Part shown: one piece after another, positions 4,496 through 7,519 of the stretch
How the letters are laid out: every line of letters starts with the position of its first letter
Numbering within the stretch: the stretch's first letter is position 1
Source of the DNA: Paracoccaceae bacterium
Lineage (GTDB): Bacteria; Pseudomonadota; Alphaproteobacteria; Rhodobacterales; Rhodobacteraceae
DNA: 7,519 nt
Reading direction: 5' to 3'
Assembly: GCA_009922885.1 (NCBI GenBank)
Contig: RFUP01000102.1
Span: forward strand, 1 to 7,519
Program-made: the position numbers and the translations under genes
The notes under the pieces: generated by a model
The model's database searches: none
Told to the model about the DNA's origin: nothing
What the model saw: only the letters and a program-made list of their open reading frames with translations

Positions 4496-6748
4496 ATGCC
4501 TGATCGCATTGAGAGTAACAGCCGCAAACTGTTGAGGCGGCTCAGGGATACGATGGCCGAAGACCGTGCAGGGCAAGCGCGGCTCGACCTGATCACCCAT
4601 CTCATCGCTGATTCCATCGGCACCGAAGTGTGCTCGATCTATCTGTTCCGTGATGCCGAAACGCTGGAGTTGTGTGCGACCGAGGGCCTCAAGAAAGAGG
4701 CCGTGCACCAGACGCGGATGAAGCTTGGCGAAGGCCTTGTGGGCCGTGTGGGGCGGACGGGGCAGATCGTCAACACCGCCGATGCGCCCTCGACCAAGGG
4801 GTTCCGCTACATGCCGGAAACGGGCGAAGAGATTTACTCGTCCTTCCTCGGTGTGCCGGTTCAGCGCTTGGGCGAGACGCTGGGCGTTCTCGTGGTGCAG
4901 TCGAAGGAAGCGCGGGAATATTCGGGCGACGAGGTGTATGCGCTCGAAGTGGTCGCGATGGTTCTGGCCGAAATGACCGAGCTTGGTGCCTTCGTGGGCG
5001 ACAACTCGGCTGCGATGACCGCGCGCCACAAGCAGCCTGTGTTGATCCGGGGCACATGCGGGCAGGAAGGTGCGGCGACCGGCCATGTGTGGCTGCATGA
5101 GCCACGTGTGGTGGTGACCAATCCGGTGGCGGATGATCCCGAAAAGGAATTGGTGCGCCTTGGCGAGGCGGTGGAAAAGCTGCGCGTCTCGGTCGACCAG
5201 ATGCTCGAAGGCGCACAGATGGGCGATGCCGAGCAGTTGGAAGTGCTGGAAGCCTACCGGATGTTTGCCAATTCCAAGGGCTGGATGCGGCGCATGGAAG
5301 AGGATATCGGGCGCGGCCTTTCGGCCGAAGCGGCCGTGGAGAAAGAACAATCCGCCGCCCGCGCCCGTATGAGCCAAGTGACGGATGCGTACTTACGCGA
5401 CCGTTTGCACGATCTGGATGACCTCTCGAACCGCCTGTTGCGCATCCTGACGGGGCAAGGCCGCGATACTGGCGCGGAAATGCCGCCCGATCCGATCCTG
5501 ATTGCGCGCAATATCGGGCCTGCGGAGCTTCTGGATTACGGGCGCAAGCTCAAGGGGATCGTGCTGGAAGAAGGCTCGGTGGGGAGCCATGCCGCCATCG
5601 TGGCGCGGGCGCTGGCCATTCCTTTGGTCGTGCATGCCGAGCGGATTACCACCGAGGCTTTGAACGGCGATCCGATCATGGTGGATGGCGATCAGGGCAT
5701 TGTGCACCTGCGCCCGGAAGATACGGTTTCAGCGGCGTTCCGCGACAAGATCGCGATGCAGGCGGAAGCGCAGAAGCGCTATGCCTCGATCCGCGATGTG
5801 CCAGCAACCACGCTTTGCGGCGAGACGATTGCGCTGCATATGAACGCAGGGCTTATGGCCGATCTGCCGTCGCTGGAAGGATCGGGCGCGGAAGGCGTGG
5901 GGCTTTTCCGCACGGAATTGCAGTTCCTCGTGCGCAACCAGATGCCGAGGCGTTCTGAGCTTTCAGCGCTTTACAGCCGCGTGCTTGATGCCGCGAAGGG
6001 GCGGCGCGTGGTGTTCCGCACGCTTGATATCGGCTCGGATAAGGTGCTGCCCTATATGAAGCCGAACGACGAGCCGAACCCGGCTCTGGGCTGGCGCGCG
6101 ATCCGTGTGGGGCTCGACAAACCCGGCATTCTTCGGATGCAGTTGCAGGCGCTTTTGCGGGCGGCGAACGGGCGGCCATTGACCGTGATGTTCCCCTTCG
6201 TGGCGGAATATTCCGAATATCGTGCAGCCCGCGACGAGATGGACAAGGCCATCGAGCGCGAGCGTATTCTTGGCCACAAGGTGCCTGAGGTGATCGAAGT
6301 GGGCGCGATGCTGGAAACGCCGTCGCTGGCTTTCGCGCCGCGCGCGTTTTTCGAGGAAGTGCAGTTCCTCTCGATTGGCGGCAACGATCTGAAGCAGTTC
6401 TTCTTTGCCGCTGACCGCGAGAACGAGCGGGTGCGACGGCGCTACGACACGCTGAACACCTCTTTCATGAATTTCCTCGAAGGCATTGTGGGCATCAGCA
6501 CTGCGACGGATACTTCGCTTTCCTTCTGTGGCGAGGATGCGGGGCGGCCTATTGAGGCGATTTGCCTTGCTGCAATCGGGTTCCGGATGCTGTCGATGCG
6601 GCCTGCCTCAGTTGGACCAGTGAAGCATATGCTGCGGCGGGTGGATTTGCGCGCGGTGCGTGCCGTGATCGATGCTGAGCGGCGCAAGGGCTCGGAAACC
6701 GTGCGGCCTGCGGTGATGGCGTATCTGGCCGGGTTGGAGCAGGCTTAA
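4496..6748 (+). CDS. ptsP: PEP-protein phosphotransferase of the nitrogen PTS (enzyme I-Ntr)
   Basis: PtsP takes phosphate from phosphoenolpyruvate and passes it to NPr (PtsO) and then EIIA-Ntr (PtsN), a regulatory cascade rather than a sugar importer. The 750-residue protein has an N-terminal GAF sensor domain (about 27-160), the EI N-terminal domain with the swivelling phosphohistidine domain (His365 in GSVGSHAAIVARAL), and a C-terminal PEP-binding TIM barrel (about 440-735). Barrel residues include Arg472 in GVGLFRTE, the LDIGSDK motif, Glu607 in MLETPS, Asn630-Asp631 in GGNDLKQ, and the catalytic Cys678 in FCGEDAG. All key residues are present, so it should be active. In Sinorhizobium and Caulobacter the GAF domain senses glutamine, linking nitrogen status to the cascade and to ppGpp control. 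GAGGA (4486-4490) lies 5 nt before ATG 4496. The stop TAA overlaps that of the convergent EcsC-family gene. Length matches alphaproteobacterial PtsP (about 750). Confidence 0.96.
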   Translation: MPDRIESNSRKLLRRLRDTMAEDRAGQARLDLITHLIADSIGTEVCSIYLFRDAETLELCATEGLKKEAVHQTRMKLGEGLVGRVGRTGQIVNTADAPSTKGFRYMPETGEEIYSSFLGVPVQRLGETLGVLVVQSKEAREYSGDEVYALEVVAMVLAEMTELGAFVGDNSAAMTARHKQPVLIRGTCGQEGAATGHVWLHEPRVVVTNPVADDPEKELVRLGEAVEKLRVSVDQMLEGAQMGDAEQLEVLEAYRMFANSKGWMRRMEEDIGRGLSAEAAVEKEQSAARARMSQVTDAYLRDRLHDLDDLSNRLLRILTGQGRDTGAEMPPDPILIARNIGPAELLDYGRKLKGIVLEEGSVGSHAAIVARALAIPLVVHAERITTEALNGDPIMVDGDQGIVHLRPEDTVSAAFRDKIAMQAEAQKRYASIRDVPATTLCGETIALHMNAGLMADLPSLEGSGAEGVGLFRTELQFLVRNQMPRRSELSALYSRVLDAAKGRRVVFRTLDIGSDKVLPYMKPNDEPNPALGWRAIRVGLDKPGILRMQLQALLRAANGRPLTVMFPFVAEYSEYRAARDEMDKAIERERILGHKVPEVIEVGAMLETPSLAFAPRAFFEEVQFLSIGGNDLKQFFFAADRENERVRRRYDTLNTSFMNFLEGIVGISTATDTSLSFCGEDAGRPIEAICLAAIGFRMLSMRPASVGPVKHMLRRVDLRAVRAVIDAERRKGSETVRPAVMAYLAGLEQA

Positions 6749-7519
6749 CCCTTCAGGATTTTCCGCGCAGGGATCATCTGGATGAACCGCTCTCTGAGGG
6801 CGCGTTCATCGGTTTCGGCCTCGATGGCCAATCGGCGCAAGCCGAACTGGACATGGGCGATTTCCTGATAATAGGCGGTGTAAGCGTAATTCGTGGCCGC
6901 CCCTGCAACGGCCCCGATGATCGGCACGGCTTGGGCGGCGAGTTTCTGCCCCAAGGCGGCGGCCAAGCGGGGGGCGACGGAGGCCAGAAGGCGATTAAGC
7001 GCGGGGCCTGTGAGGGTCATGCGGGCGGCGATGAAAGCAAGCTCGGAGCCATCGTCAGCCTCCAGAGGGCCAGCAGCCGAGAGCACCTGCAAACAGTCGA
7101 ATTGCACGCTTTCCTCGGCGGGATCGAAGCCGTGTTCGGCGGCAACGGCCTGCACCCCGCGCAAAAGGATCGTGACCGTGACAGGAAGTTCGGCCAAAGC
7201 CGTGGGCAGGCCTCCTGCGCCGCCCGCAGCCCCCATGGCGGCGGAAACGGCGGTGGTGAGCCAGCCCGGTTGATCGGCCACCACGCCACGGCTCGCTTGT
7301 GCCGCTTTCACGGCGGATTTGAGTGCTTTTTCCGTGGCTTGGGTGAGGCCGTTGCGGGCGGGCGCAGGCAGGCGATCAAGGAGGTTCTCGGCGCGGCTGC
7401 CCAAGAGGTTGAGCACCTGCATGCCCAAGCCGCCGGCCTTGGCATAACGTTCGGCCAAGGCTTTGAGGCGCGCGTTAACCTCAGCCTCGGAGGGGCGCGC
7501 GGCAGGCTTTTCGATGATT
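6745..7519 (-). CDS. EcsC family protein (5' end outside window)
   Basis: Minus-strand frame ending at TAA (complement of 6745-6747) and open to the right edge, giving at least 257 residues. A TTG at 7458 could be read as a start, but the upstream codons continue as plausible protein (EKPAARPSEAEVNARLKAL), so I treat the gene as cut by the window. Family features are GGLPTALAELPVTVTILLRG, EHGFDPAEESVQFDCLQV, and the C-terminal AVPIIGAVAGAATNYAYTAYYQEIAHVQFGLRRLA (quoted here in parts: AVPIIGAVAGAATNY, AYTAYYQEIAHVQFG). Two Ala/Gly-rich hydrophobic stretches may touch membranes, but no clear transmembrane helix or signal peptide is visible. The family is named after Bacillus EcsC, encoded beside the Ecs ABC transporter; its molecular function is unknown. 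It converges with ptsP and the stop codons overlap, leaving no room for a terminator between them. Confidence 0.88.
   Translation of the reverse strand, partial: IIEKPAARPSEAEVNARLKALAERYAKAGGLGMQVLNLLGSRAENLLDRLPAPARNGLTQATEKALKSAVKAAQASRGVVADQPGWLTTAVSAAMGAAGGAGGLPTALAELPVTVTILLRGVQAVAAEHGFDPAEESVQFDCLQVLSAAGPLEADDGSELAFIAARMTLTGPALNRLLASVAPRLAAALGQKLAAQAVPIIGAVAGAATNYAYTAYYQEIAHVQFGLRRLAIEAETDERALRERFIQMIPARKILKG

Noticed and set aside
4334..5377. 347-codon open frame on the minus strand opposite the start of ptsP
   Set aside because: It runs through the terminator and promoter region and the ptsP GAF domain; composition is that of an antisense shadow.

Overview
The window reads as chromosomal DNA from an alphaproteobacterium, most likely of the Rhodobacteraceae (Rhodobacter/Roseobacter group). 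This rests on the moderately high GC content, the family flavour of the proteins, the lysC-ptsP neighbourhood seen in alphaproteobacteria, and a GC-rich intergenic repeat of a style I recall from that group. The assignment is inference; no rRNA or other decisive marker is present. All genes are ordinary chromosomal types, and I see no insertion sequence, phage, CRISPR array, tRNA or rRNA.

Left block (1-2778, all + strand): a 5'-truncated transglutaminase-like cysteine hydrolase; an Anbu-type proteasome-like Ntn hydrolase; a NUDIX hydrolase 3 nt downstream of it; a DUF1178 protein with a Cys/His zinc-ribbon-like head; and a short-chain dehydrogenase 11 nt further on. Spacing suggests that transglutaminase, anbu and NUDIX are co-transcribed, and that DUF1178 and SDR form a pair, perhaps with their own weak promoter. 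Anbu and transglutaminase belong to a known but functionally unsolved gene set that also includes a circularly permuted ATP-grasp and an alpha-E protein. Those two would be expected just left of the window.

Intergenic block (2779-3059): two diverged copies of a ~61-bp GC-rich element in inverted orientation, with a third small hairpin between them. They are followed by a candidate promoter and a good ribosome binding site for lysC.

Right block: lysC encodes an aspartokinase with two C-terminal ACT domains. It carries a strong in-frame internal ribosome binding site and ATG at the place where alpha2beta2 aspartokinases make their separate regulatory beta subunit. A clear intrinsic terminator follows it. 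ptsP, enzyme I of the nitrogen phosphotransferase system, comes next with its GAF sensor domain. It converges on an EcsC-family gene on the minus strand; the two genes share the four-base stop overlap TTAA. The EcsC gene runs off the right edge.

The points most worth following up are the internal lysC start, the Anbu/transglutaminase cluster, and the paired inverted repeat elements whose internal hairpins keep pairing while their sequence changes.
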